From: Neospora caninum Liverpool
Taxonomy: Eukaryota > Apicomplexa > Conoidasida > Eucoccidiorida > Sarcocystidae
Reading direction: 5' to 3'
Assembly: GCF_000208865.1 (NCBI RefSeq)
Contig: NC_018390.1
Coordinates: 2,555,770 to 2,619,769 of the forward strand
Length of the DNA: 64,000 bases
Shown in pieces: positions 1 through 12,700 of this stretch (the first letter of the stretch is position 1; each line of letters begins with the position of its first letter). Under the pieces are notes generated by a model. That model worked only from the letters and a program-made list of their open reading frames with translations. It did not search any database and was not told the origin of the DNA. The position numbers and the translations under genes were made by a program.

Positions 1-1100
1 GCGATCTGTCCAGTCTTTCCCCTCTCAGCAGGACTCCCCCCGTCCCCTTGCCCCATTTCACCTACCGTGAGTCTGTTCTCGATCCTGTCAGGCTCCTCCG
101 AAAGCCCGCCCCCCCCCCCCATCACGTTTCGCGTGTTTTTATACTTCCGGAATTCACGAGTAAAAACGGAACCGCGAGGCCGTGGGAAAACGCATGTGCC
201 TCTTCTCACCGTCAGCGTGGCGCCCATATGCATCATCCGGAAAGCTGCGAAAACAAAAAACGCAGAAAAGCACATCGCCGCGTCTTCCGCCCTTCCCTGG
301 ATTTGCCTCTTCCGCCGCAAACATAAAGCCCTACAGAGAGAGTCGAACAACGCCGATCCCGAATCCCACAAGACGGCTAGCCGTCCGCGCGCAGTGTCCC
401 ATCAGCCTCCCCCCGTCTATCCTCGATTCACGGAACACCTCAAAAGAAGCGGAAAATACTCAGCGATGAGAACGCACCCCTCCAAAAGGCGAGGGAAGGA
501 CAGGCGTTTCCACGATAGCCGTCGAAACACCCTCTCGCCTCCCGAGCCTCCCCTCCGATCCACAAAACAAGCAAAAACCGACAGCAAGAACGCCTCGCGA
601 GTCGGGTTCATCGACAGCTTTCTACGGTTTCGCTGTTCCCTGGGAAACGTTTTTCTTCACCTACCTAGCTCTCTCTTCCCTTGCCACCAACTGGGATAGT
701 CTACGTTGTAGATGAAGCGAAGCCTCTGGGACGGGGCAGGAAGGCGGTCTGGACAGAGATGAGAAAGACGGAACACGCAGCGAGGGAAAAACCATGGAAA
801 ACGCTCGCGCTTTCTCAACGCCGAGGCTCCCCTCCTCCCTGGGCAGATGAGATCTTTCGTGTCAATGCCGGCATCACGGATTGAGACAGCAACGTTCTTG
901 AATCCAGCAAGAGACGAACGAAAGCCTCAAGCGGGAAGAAAACGAGGCCGTGCAATACTCGGGGAAGCGCCAAGACAGCGAAGAACGCTTCTTCACACGA
1001 GACTGGGCACTTCCCAGCAGTGACCACGAATCCCCGGAGCGGCGTCTCCCTATTGTTCGTCTTCGTCTCTCTGTTCCTCTTTGAGAGTCCCTTTTCTCAC
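1..1100. other. Probable intron of the TTC27-like gene
   Basis: No convincing exon was found on either strand. The minus-strand donor at 1100/1101 opens an intron whose acceptor was not found inside the window. A run of about ten C lies at 111-120. Open frames here are short and lack family similarity. Confidence 0.5.
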
Positions 1101-4100
1101 CGTTGAATTGATCAATCAGAGCATTCAGTTGCACACACGCGCGCTCGACTGTTTTCGACCGATGGTACTCGGATTTGCAACGTAGCCAGAGCGCCGCCGA
1201 GTAGAGCAGCCAGTCGGCGCTCTTGATTTCCATCGCGTTGTCTTCTTCCAGAAAGGCGACGTCCAGGGCTGCCTCAGTGGAGCCCTCGAACGCGGCTGGT
1301 CCGTGATGGTTCGCGTCCACGTCGAGCGCCTTCTTCGCCTCGTCTTCTCTCAGCGCGAGGCACCGGACGGCGACGGCGTTCAGTTGCTCCATCGCGAGTT
1401 CGTCGCGGGCTGAGGCAGCAAAAGGGAAGCGAAACACGTTCTTTGAAAGACGCGAGAGTCTCAGTTAGGCGTGGCACATTGCGGGAAAACGAGAAGCTCT
1501 CAAGAAACGGTCGAGCCAAAAAGCACCGCGCAACGTCTCACCTGGGCTGGTCTCCAAGATCCGCAGGCCTCGCGCGAGAAGGAGAGCCTGCTCGAGAGCA
1601 TCCAGCGGTCGCTCGGCCGCGTCAGCGTCTTCTCTACAGCGCGGCCGCAAAAGAAGAAAAGCAAACATCAAAAAGGAGAAGCATACGCGTATGGCACAGA
1701 GGGCGACTGAAAACACTAATCCGAGGAGAAAAACGCGTCGAAACGAGAAACGCTGTCGGAGAACCAGCGCCAGAAAAAAGCGGTTACCCGGTCCCTTTCT
1801 GTTCACGGATTCTCCGGGCATACACTTCACAAAGGAGAAAACCACTTAGGCTGCAGCCGCCCAAGGAGGTGAGAGAAGGAATTGCACGAAGGGGAAAATG
1901 ACCTAAGGAGAAGGACGGAGAGATCGAGGCAACGAGGACGACGGAGACACCCAGGCAAAGAAGCGAGGAAGACGCAAGCAAGACGCGTGTGTGGGGGCGA
2001 AGCGGTTCCAGACAGAGAGGCAAACACAAATGCGAATATCGCACTCCCGAGAACGGAGTTTGAAGGAACGTACGCGTCAACGAGTCGCGGTCTCTCGAGG
2101 ACATCCACGTCTCCATGCACATCTTGCAACTTCCAGTCTCGGCGTCTCGCCTCTTCGGCTGCGTCGTTCGCCTCCTCGTCGGCGTCGTTCGCCTCCTCGT
2201 CGGCGTCGTTCGCCTCCTCGTCGGCGTCGTTCGCCTCCTCGTCAGCGTGGCTTTCGTGCGTTTGCCGCTTCTCTGCTTCGTCGCTCTCAGCAGGAAAGGT
2301 TTCGCCTCTGGCGGGACCGTTCTCAGGGGAGAGGCCTCCACCGCCGCGGGCTGTGTGGCCAGAACAGGCAGACGAGGAAGCAGAAGGCGCAGCAGAAGAG
2401 GAAGACGGAGACGGACGGAGGGGCGTTGCAGAGACGACGAGTTGAGCGATCGCGCGCTGTTGATATTTTCGTCGAATGCCTTCTGCACCGGTGAAGGAGA
2501 ATTTGATGTTTGCGGCAGCGCATGCGGCGTCTGAGAGAGGATCCACACGAGCACCGGTCGCGAATGAAAAGGGGGGACGGCGGAGGGCGTGGCAGGCCAC
2601 AGGCGTCAGGCGGGAGGCTCGCGTCAGAGGACACAGCGAGAACACGACGAGAAATGGAGAGCGAACTGGCGACGGCGCAACAAACGGAGAGGGAAAGGCG
2701 AGCAAAAAAAGAGAAAGAAAGCGGGAGAAGAAGCGCGAGAGCCACGAAGCCGAAGAGGCGACTGAGTTTGGAGATGGACAGATACAGAAATGAAGAGAAC
2801 TGAAGCCGGAAACAGAGAGAGGGAGGGAGACGAAAAAGGGACACACAGAGCAGGCGCCGAGGACAGCAGAAATTGCGGCTGCTGCCATCAACACCAAGAG
2901 GAAAGAGACTGATCTCAACGGCCATGCCCACTCGCAGAGCGCGGCAATGAAATGTGCACGCAACGCAACAGGCAAAACGTTCAACAATAATACAGGCGGA
3001 CCATTTCGAGCCTGCGACATTGGTGCCAAAACACCCGCGGAAAACACCAACGAGGACGAGGCAAAGATGCTGCGGGCCCGAGTGCTCGCTCTCCAAAGGC
3101 CTGTCTGAAAACGTCGCTTCTCATTTCTTGAGAATCCCCCCACTTACCAATAACCTCATTGAGGGACGGGTCCACCTTGCCGTACATGAGCAGGTGTAGC
3201 GACAACTCGAGCAACATGAGTGATTTCTCCCGGTCTGTCACTGAAGGCAACAAAAGGGAAAACCCGAGACAAACTGAGACTCGGCTGTTTTCTGTGTTTC
3301 CCTCTGAGATAGAGAAATCGGCGCGTGCACCTGCAGTCGCCAACGAAGTTTGTTCTAGCAAGAAACGAGTCTCCGTAGTCATCGCTCTCTCGTTTGTTCT
3401 CGTCGACGACACAAAGGAAGGAGAAACAGAATTGCCCCAGAGGCATGCCGACAGGAACACATGAGGTGACGAAAACAAGAAAACCGGGGAAAACCCCCTT
3501 CCCGAGAAGGAAACATGCTGGCGATGCAGCCACGCTGTCGCGGGTCTTTTCTGTCCAAGGAGACAGCGAGACCGGAGACGTACAAGCCAGCCGCCCAGCA
3601 GAGGATACACGAGACAATTGCTCGTATAAGGCGCTGTCGTTCTCTGTTTGTGCGACCGAGACCGTCGTGACGAATCTCGGCTGTTCCGATGGATGAAACC
3701 AACTCGCCAACGCACTTTGAAAACGAAACGGGTGAATGATGCCGCCACAGAAGAAGCTATCCGCTGTAAAGAGTGTCAACAACACTGCGGTTTGATACGT
3801 GGATGCTGTTCTCTACACCTCGGGTATGAATTGGGTTTTGGACCGATGTGGATTTATGCTCTGTAGTACAGATCTAGTCGGCGATTGAAGAAGAGGCGCG
3901 ATAGTGCTACCGTAAGTTTTCCGTTTCTAACAGAAAAGCGGAGATGTTTGCTTTCAGCGGGGATCGCAAGGGGCGAGGTCTCACCCCAGGCACTGTCCGG
4001 CAGGGTGGAGGCGTCTCCGTTTTTCCTCTCTTTGGGGCACGGAAGAACAGCCTCCGCTTCCTGATCCTGCGCAGAGGGGAGCAACAAGGGATGGGAAGAA

Positions 4101-7100
4101 AACGAGGAACCAGAGGACGAAGAGGTGGACGAGGACAGGCTGTCGAATACACGTTGGGACTCCTCCGTGGCGTCGTGGAGAAGGCGCGTAGCGGTTCGGC
4201 TCCCTTGATCTCCGCCTGAGAATACGCCCATCTTCTCCAAGACCTTTCTCACGTCCTCTGGCGCCTTCGCCAGGGAGAACTCGAGAGGAAGCAGCTGAGT
4301 AGACAGTGAAAATGACACGGAGGCTTGGCGAGAATGGCAGCCGAGACGAGGAATCACGGCGGCACGGCAGCAGTGAGAAGGCGGCTGACAACGGGCGGTG
4401 AATCACCCTCCTGAGAACTGCTGATCAATCCTCTGTCTCAGTGTTTCTTCGATGAATGGAAGCAACGAAGAAAACAGGCATCACCTGCCACTGCGACTGT
4501 CCCGTGACAGTCGAAAAGAACGCAAACATCACACACATCTTCTGCGTTTCAACTCAGCGCGCTGAGACCATCGCTCGCCTGAGTAACACCTCTCCCATGG
4601 CTGGGTCTTTTCGAGTAGTGAGAAAGCTGGAAAGTGCCTTGGCTCGTTTGCGAGAAAACGGATTTCCGCGTGTTCACTCTTATGAAACGTCGCGGAGACA
4701 CCCGGCAAACGAACCGCGGTAACGGGACCGCGAGACGGATGTTTTCCGCCGGAAACGGTGGAGGACGCAACGAGGGTTCACCAAAAAGAAGGCCTCTTCT
4801 GATCTCTGTGTGTTCGCATTTTTGTCTCGTCTTTTGGTCGTGTAGCCGACACTAGAGCTTCCCGTAAAACTCGTGCAGCATGCACGACCTTCTTCAGGTG
4901 GCAAGTACACCTTTTTGAGCCACTCCGGGTACGGATGCGTTCTCGCGAGAATTTTATCCGCGCTCCGCGCATTTCGGGTTTTACTTTTTTCTGCGCTTTT
5001 CTCCCTTCTGGTTCGTCCCTCGTCTGCCGCGGCAGTAACGGAAGCCGCGCGCGGTACGTGGAAACCGTCCTCGCCGCCTGAGTGCCGACTGGGGTTTTGC
5101 GGTGTGTTCCACCTACATTGATCTCCTTTAACGACGCCGCAAGGTCGTCCACGGAGACGCGCATAAGCGACGGAGCCTGGCACGCAGCTGCCGACACCCC
5201 TCGCAGAATTCTTTGGGAGACCGTGGCGAGGCGCGCGTCCCAGAAAAAACAGGAAAAAACGGGAGAAACAACGGAAGCCGGCGAGGAGAGGTGCCGCCCG
5301 CCGGCGGAAAGCAGGCGCTCATTTTGGCCTCGAAGCCACGCGGCGAGACGGCACGCGAGCCAGAAGTACGGCAGCCCCCGGACAAGTTCGTACACATCCT
5401 GAAGACAGGGGAGACAGGAAGGGAAGGAAAGCCAAGGGGTCGAGGGCGCAGAATTGGCCAAACACGAAAAAGGGCAGGGAGACGGCAATCGCACCAGGTC
5501 AGCAGCAGCTGTCGGCGAGACGACAGAGAGCGGTCAAAGAGGATTTGGGGGAAGAGCTCAACCGGGATGGAAGAGGAAAGGATCCATGCGAGGGAGAGAC
5601 GCCTAGGCTGGGAGATCCCGCGCAGGAAAGAGAGACGCACGCATCTACAGAAAGACCAGAAGAAGCGAGCACCGAGCTCGGCAGGTAACACGACAAAAAG
5701 TCGCACACACAGAGAGTGAAGGAGACAGAAGGTAGAAGATGAGCGTGCACTCGCCATAAAAGCGACACCTAAGCTGGAACTGGTTCCTGGTTCTGCTGTC
5801 TCTCTCCTCACCTCTCCATCGGCATTAAACGCCTCCATAGCTTCATCTTGGAGTCTCTGGAGGGCGTCCTGTCTCGGCGTCTCCGCAGCGTGAGCGTCTT
5901 TCCCCTGGGGGGTCAGAGGCATGTCAGGGGGCCCGAGACAGCACACTGCCTCGAGTTCAGCCTCGCAAAAACACAATGCGACTCTCGCGCCGGCGCCTGC
6001 ATCTGCCTTTTTCTCGCCTCGGCGTTCGGAGTGCCGAACCCGTCCGCACCAGCGACAGGCGACAGAGGCGGAGAAGAAGCGCCAAAAGCCTTCTCGGGAA
6101 TTTCCGTCTTGCGCAGCTTCGCCGTGCCCTTCGTCTCGCGTGGAGACAAGCGCCTCTGCCTTGCCTCCAGGGGCCGGAGAGGCAGGCGAGGAGGAATGCC
6201 GCTGGTAGTACGGATGGTCAGGGAAACGCGCGCGACCGTCTTCCTCCTGTTGCGCCGCGAGCAATTCCGAGGGGCGGAAACGGCGGATCGGGGGCCCTGT
6301 CCAGTTGACCTGAAACACGCGGAAACAGACGAGGAGGCAAAGAAGATCTTTCAAGCGCTTGCACAGTGTGGTATATTAGAATTCGTGAGCGAAGTGGTTT
6401 AATGGAGTCGGGGGACATTGCAAGTCAAAGCTACTGAACTGCGTTCGGGAAAGGGGACGGCCTCGTACAGCACATGCACAGCCGAAATGAGATGTCGTTG
6501 AAATTCGCCTAGCCCTTTCGTCAACGGCACCACGCTTAGAGTGCACGAAAAGTGGAACTTGCAAACCACGCAACAAAGACATCAGTCAGCGGAGCGAAGG
6601 ATCAAATACCCTGCAAGGAAACGATTCACCGGCAAGCTCGTGGGGTATTACGGGGACGACACGGCCCGAGCTGAGGCGGGAAAGAAGCACATCATGGGAC
6701 AACTGCCGGTGTCGCGAGGAAGACCGGAAAGAGATCAGACACAACAGGCAAAGGAAACAGTGAGCGGGCGAGGAAAGTAGCGAGATCACAGCACGACAAC
6801 GGGACAGAGCTACCATACGCTGAGATTCGAACAACATGCTTGGCAGCATAAGGAAGCGAAGCAGGGACACTGTGGCAAAGTGGAAAGTGGGCTGTTGAAC
6901 ACGGAGACTGGGCCCGAAGGGGGGGAAGACAAACATCATCCCAGGGCAGAGAGAGAAACAGAGAGAAAGAGCGACGTAGAGGCCAAATTGCTGCACGAAG
7001 CAACCTGGTTTGTCAGCGAAGGCAAGGAGAGATGAGAAAAAACGGAAAAACGCAACTGTCGGCAGACACTCTCGCCTACCTGCATGAAGAGCTCGGCAGC

Positions 7101-7952
7101 TGCGACAGAAGCCAGAAGAACCGCGCGGAGCCTCAGGCTCTGGAGAAAGGCCTCGTCGACCTGTTTCGCCTCTCTTCTCTTTTGCGATTCGTCTGCTTTC
7201 GGGTCGTATGCACTGGAACTCGGAGAGTAAACAAACTCCGCGCAGGCCTTCTGCAGCGCAGCGTCGAGGGCCTTGAGCGTGGCGACGCCGCCGTCCTGCT
7301 GAGGCGACAGCAGGAGCGGGCGCAGCGCGCGCGCCAGCGAAGACGCGAAGAGCACCGAGCGATAGTGACAACGCTTTAGGTCCGCGATGAGCTGCACCAA
7401 TTCGGCGAGCTCCTCTGCAGAGGGAACGAAGTGAGAACAGCGGCAAAGACAAGGCAGAAACGAGACACAGCAGCGAGACGATTTGTGGCAGATGGAAACA
7501 CTGGAAGTCTGGAAATGAAAAGAGTACAAACAGCAACCCGCGGTAGAGCCAACGCAAAAACGCAGAAAGAGCCCGCCAGGTGTACATACACCCCGCCACA
7601 GGGTGCGACGAGAGTCTCCACGCACGTGTGTATTTCAAGCTTTCACTGTACGTACACCCAGTTTCGCCACCCTCAGTGGCATCCGCAGCGCATGTTTTTC
7701 TCGCCGTCTTCTGCCGCGTCTCGTCGCCTTACTCTCTACATTTTTGCTGGCATTGTCCTCGGCCTGGATGTCTTCGTTCCCGTTTTTTACTTGGTTTTTT
7801 CTTGCCACTCTCCACGCAGAAACCACCTCGTCGAACAGCTTCTTCTGAGCTGACGGCGGCAGCTGCGGTGTCTCGGCACTAAAGATCAACGAGGCCTCGA
7901 GCTTCCAGAGCATCGCTGGCAGGGCGCCCTCGCCTCCCGCCTCGGTCCCCAT
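1101..7952 (-). CDS. TTC27: TTC27/Emw1-type tetratricopeptide protein (5' part; continues beyond the left edge)
   Basis: Ten exons read in frame on the minus strand: 7952-7827, 7412-7080, 6309-5812, 5398-5117, 4294-3870, 3398-3331, 3240-3148, 2530-2074, 1633-1542 and 1409-1101. The last ends at a phase-1 donor (AACG|GTGAG), so the gene runs off the left edge; about 894 residues are visible. Family signatures are NWTGPP at the start of the third exon, TGAEGIRRKYQQRAIAQL in the 2530-2074 exon, and DWLLYSAALWLRCKSEYHRS followed by KTVERA in the last exon. These match the N-terminal half of TTC27/Emw1; the TPR repeats would lie in the missing half. Human TTC27 has been linked to HSP90/R2TP-assisted assembly; a role here is inference. 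The start ATG at 7952 has good context (AACAAGATGG). The exon 1 donor (7827) and the following acceptor (7412 or 7414) are the weakest calls. Acidic 7-residue repeats interrupt the 2530-2074 exon. Confidence 0.8.
2157..2250. repeat. 21-bp coding minisatellite (about 4 copies)
   Basis: The unit is roughly cgtcgttcgcctcctcgtcgg. On the minus strand it encodes the heptapeptide DEEANDA, four tandem copies, inside the 2530-2074 exon of the TTC27-like gene. The unit length is a multiple of three, so copy changes would keep the frame. Confidence 0.9.
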
Positions 7953-9740
7953 CTTGTTTCTGCTGAAGAAGGTCGATCGGCTCTGTCCCTGGCTGCGTCC
8001 TCAGCGGGTTGCCTTCACTGGGAGAAAACACGCCGCCAAGATGCTCGGCAAAAAGCGGGGAAGGCGAGGCAAGAAAGACAATCGCGACCTGCAGGGCGGC
8101 GTGTTCCGTCGTCCTGAAGGCACTGGGAAGGCACCGCGAGAGAATAAATGGCGGAAAAGACAACACAGATTCGCCGAAGCCGCCAGAGCAGAGTGAAGAG
8201 CCGGTATGGACGGCGTATCGGGGCCTCCGGGGAAACGGGCGAAGGAGAAGAGACTCAAAATAAAGTTGGAAAGGCAGTCGCGATCGACAGATGTGCTGGT
8301 GAATTTACCGGTGAGAAAAGACGCAGGCGCAGCGGCGAGGCGTGGGCGCCCGGGCCTGCGGGGGGGAAAAGGCAAGGAAAATTTGAGGAAACGGATCGGA
8401 GAGAGGCGCAAAAAAACAGAGAAAGCAGAAAACCAGAAAAACGGAAGGACAAAACGGATTTTGCGACAGACAAACCGATTGAGCATCGAATGCCGGGGGC
8501 AGGGTCAACAAGAAAGTCGCGAAAAAGCGATTCAAACGAGTCGGGAGACAGATGCAGTCAGCTGTCTCTCGTCATTTCTCTCTGCGCAGCGTGCCGCGTG
8601 TGGTGTACATACACTCCAAGACTCGCGACTGGCAACCGCAGTCTCATGTTTTTTCTCCAAGATTCTCGCTTCCCAGCCTCGCACAATTTGGGGAGAAGGT
8701 TCAGAAAGGGTGAAGAAAGTACGCTGTCCTCACCCTCGCCTCTGCAGCCAGGCAGAGCCAGATCCCAGGAAAGGAAGCATACACCCGACATCCTGTCTCC
8801 CTCTGTTGTTGCGTCTTTGCACAGTGCCCTTGTCCCATTTTCACGTCTCAAATAGCTTCTTTGTCTTTCCCTCTTCCCGCAAAGTTCGCCTGGTTGTTCA
8901 CTTCTCAATCTGCGTGGCTGGGAACCGGAAGGGTCGAGAAAAGTTCGTCCCTGTCCCCGGTGTCTGTGTTCCTCGGTGTCTGTGCCTGTGGCCCGATGTG
9001 CTGCCCGGTTTCGAGTGTATCGACACTTCGGCTCCGAAAGCGTGATGCATCGAAAGAACTCTGAGGAACTTCGCGAAAGGCGCCGTGTCGGTGCTTCTTC
9101 GAAAGCTACATCACATGCGATGCTGTTTTCGTGTTGCGAAAGGACGGCGAGGCGTCCGGCTCCTAACGGACGAAGGAATTTGTGGCTACACGCGAACCGA
9201 GAGTTCGATTGGCCGTGTTTCTGTGAATATCCTATAGTCTCTCTGCGGTCCTTTCTTCCGCTTTAGATTTCTTCTTTTCAATCTTTCTTCTTGGCGCGTC
9301 TCCGCTTCGCCATTCTGACTACCACAAACTGTCGCCTTTTCTGCTCAGCTCGCTTCTGTCCTCCTCTTATCCGTGCAGCCTTCCTTCTCTTCATCTCTTT
9401 CTTAGCATCGTTCCCTGAGCTTCTTTCTCTGCCATCCATTGTTATATCCTTCACCTGCTCATTTTTCCAGGAGACGCCTCCCTCTTGCCATCTCACTTCT
9501 CGTCGTCTTTTTTGTCGTTCTCTTGTTCATCCTTTCCACCGCTCTCGTGTCTATCTACTCGTCTCTCTTTCTTCCGATACATTTGTCTATCTCTGTATCC
9601 ATATATCTATCCATATATATTGTTTTTCGCCCGCCAGTCTGTCTGCCTCGTTCTCTCTGTGATTGTATCCGTATCCTTCTCCCTTCCTCCTTCCCCTTCT
9701 TTCCATTTCCTTCTCTCTGTTCGGACCAGCCTGTGGGTTG
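7953..9740. promoter_or_regulatory. Divergent intergenic region between the TTC27-like and RAP genes
   Basis: The two start codons face away from each other across 1.8 kb. No exon with family similarity was found. The right half (about 9270-9730) is a long pyrimidine-rich stretch typical of the 5' flank/5' UTR of coccidian genes. No TATA box was evident. That both genes are driven from this segment is inference from geometry. Confidence 0.5.
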
Positions 9741-12700
9741 ATGTCCAGATTCGCGGCGATGGTGGCAACGACGTGTTGCTTTCAGGGCCTTTTGGCCGCC
9801 TCAGCGAGCTCGTCTGTGTGTCATTCTCCGTCTTCTCTCGCTCTCTGCATGCCGTCTGTCTCTTCTTCGTTTCTCAGAAGAGTTTTACACAGAAACGCGC
9901 GGACTTCCGATGTCGCATCAACCAGGCCGGAGAGGCGACGCGACCCCGCGTCGGCTCTGGCCGTTTCCCCGCCTTCTTCCTCTCCCTGGATTTCCTCGTC
10001 CCCGTCCTGTTCTTCCTCCTCCTCTTCCTCTCGCTTCTTTCCCTGCACTTCTTGTTTTTCTTCTTCCTCTTGTGCCGCTTCGTTCTCGCCGTCTCGGGAT
10101 TTCTGCCCAGGCGTCGCTGCGTCCCAGAAGAGAGGCATGGCCTCCCTGTCGAAGGCTGAACAGCACAGGAAACGCATGCGGAAAATCATGGACAAGCGAA
10201 TGGCGTGGCGCCCGCCCAACGTCTCTTCGTGAGTCGCTAGGAGACGCGGAACAGGAAACAAGCACGGAACGTCCGGCAGCGAACGGACGTTGTCGCCGAG
10301 AAAAGACAGCAGACGACGCCGTGAAACGCAGACGACGCCGTGAAACGCAGAGCGACTGAAACGGGACGTCAAGCGGAACAGAAGCGAAACACGTGAAGAA
10401 AGAAGCGATTAAAGGAGAGAAGAATGAGACCGAGAAGAGAAGAGAGGTTCGATATCAAAGCGACGACGCCGCGAAAACGGGAGAGAGATGACCGGGAACG
10501 TAAAATGCGGAAAGGACACGGCGAACAAGAAAAGAATAGGGATCAGGGCGAAGGGGGGGGGGAGGCGCAGAACAAGAGCCAGGGGAAACGGCGGGGACGA
10601 AGAGAGGCACGCAAGGGCGAATGCAAAGGCAAACAAGGCAACGGCGGCGAACGTCTGCCCACGCGCACAGACGCACCTCACTCTTTGCATTTCTTGGACG
10701 CGTGTTTGGGTGCGATTGCTTCGTGTTCCACGCCTTTGAGTTCTTCACCTTTTTGCGTTCTCTCCTTCTGTTTTTACCAGCCGTTATCTCCGAGCTGAAG
10801 CGGACTTCAACGTGTTGAGCATCCAACGTCCACGTGCAAAACGCGAACGGGACACGCACGAAGGAAGGCAGCAGATTGTCGACTTTGCTGATCCAGGTGC
10901 TGTCGCCGCGACTCAGCGCGAAGGCGCAGAGAAGCGCGACAGGCGCCTTCTGAAGCCTCACGAGGTAACACACAGACAGGTGATGAGGGTGCTGAGGCAG
11001 CTCTCTCCGCCTCTTCTTTGGCTGCTTTGATCGGTGAAGAGCGAGACAGTCGCCCAGAGTCGCTAGCAGCGCCGCGGGTGGGGTCTGTAGACGTGAGACA
11101 GTAAGAACTGCGATTTCACGAGTAGCGCTCATCCTGGCAAAACAACCAAATGGGCATACCTGCGGGTTTCACGCTCTCTCGCCTTCCTCTTCACTCTCCT
11201 GTCTCCTTTTCAAAAAGATCGAGAAAGACACAGGGGGACGGCTCTTCTCCTGGTAGCCAGAGAGCCCGCGGTAGCACCGTCGCGCGTGTTCGCGGGGGGG
11301 GAGGGGGGGAACGGGGGTGGGGGGGGGAGGGAGAAGATCCCAGAGAGATGGGCCCCGGCCTCGTTTTGCCCGCTCTATCTGCTGATTGTTTTGAAACACT
11401 CCTCTTTCTCACAGAGACGGGAAGCCGCTGTGGGTTGTCTCTCAGGTGGCGAAGCTCGTTGGAGCAAGCAACAAAGTTGTCGGGACTCGCGACGACAAGA
11501 CGACAGCGGCAGTGAGCGCTCGGCTCGAATTGCGGCCCATGGGAAGCAGAGAACCCTTTCTTGAATCGCGGGAATCAGAAATACTGGACGCAATCTCGCG
11601 AACCGACTTAGCTTCCGTTGAGTCGAGCACAGCGACGAGTCGTTGAGGCACGCGCAATCTCCCCGACGATCACCCTGTTCCTTCATTCTCTCTCGTATAC
11701 GCTACCTCTGTCCTGTGCGTCTATCTCTTTCGGTGCCTCTGGCGTTGGCTGTGTGTGTCTCTCGCCACGTTTGTTCCGGTGTTGTGTGTCTCTTTGTTCG
11801 TGTGTCTGTCGCCTCTTCACGGACTCTTCTGTTCCTGTCTTCTCGGTGGCCTCTGTCTTCCACTTCAGTGGGTTAAGGCAAGGGGCTTGTTCCCGAGTCG
11901 TCCTCCCTCTTGGGGAACTGTTCCTTCCCGGCATTGCCGTCCTTCGTTTCCAGGCAGTGGGCTCTCTGAGTTTCTCTCTCGAGTCGTTCGCGCGCCGTCT
12001 CGCCTTCTGTGTTTTCCTCTTACCTGTTTCTCCAGTCTCTGCGTCGGGGTCACCTACCGTCATCCGCCCACGTTACCGAACTTACAGCGCAAGACGTGGA
12101 CTTTCAACAGTAAGCAGCCTCGCAAAGAAAGACACAGAGAGAGCGAAATTCGCGTCGGGCGCAACGCCCCAGAGAGGGAAAAGACCGAGAGAGAGAAGAG
12201 AGCGCGAAACATCAGTGAACCGAGAAAGAGAAACGAGCAGGAGAGGAGGCGTGAGGGACACGGAAGAAACGCTGAGAGGACGAAAGGACGGCGGAAGCAG
12301 ATCAGAACGCAAGTTGACGAAGGGGTATTGGATCCTATAAACGTGACGCCAGGCGGGGGAAGGCGACAAAGAGGAAGCGAACGTGAACCCATGTTTCTGC
12401 CCAAGTTGGAAATCCAACACGCGGAGCGGACTCAAGGGCGCGTGGTGTACACACAGCCCCGAGAGCGCGGCGAGCGAGAGGAAGCCGAGACTGCCGGGGG
12501 AATCGCGTGTTCTGTCGTCTGTCTATGTGGGTTTTCCCTCTCTTCTCTCGCTCTTTCAAAGTGAATTTCCGTGTCATGTCCGCTACGGTGGATCGCCGGA
12601 GGATGCGGCCACAGTCGCTGTCAGGCGTCGTGGTTTTCAGCTTGGCCGTCGTCTCCCTCCTGTTTCCGCCTCGGGGGATGAGGTCACGAGACTGACAAGG

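Noticed and set aside
6805..6850. gattcgaac resembles a complementary tRNA T loop
   Set aside because: The surrounding bases do not form a T stem or cloverleaf; the site lies in a TTC27 intron.
10455..11132. Long minus-strand open frame (225 codons) that might be an exon with helical repeats
   Set aside because: It is antisense to a phase-consistent plus-strand exon (10781-10964), has no partner exons on the minus strand and no clear family match.
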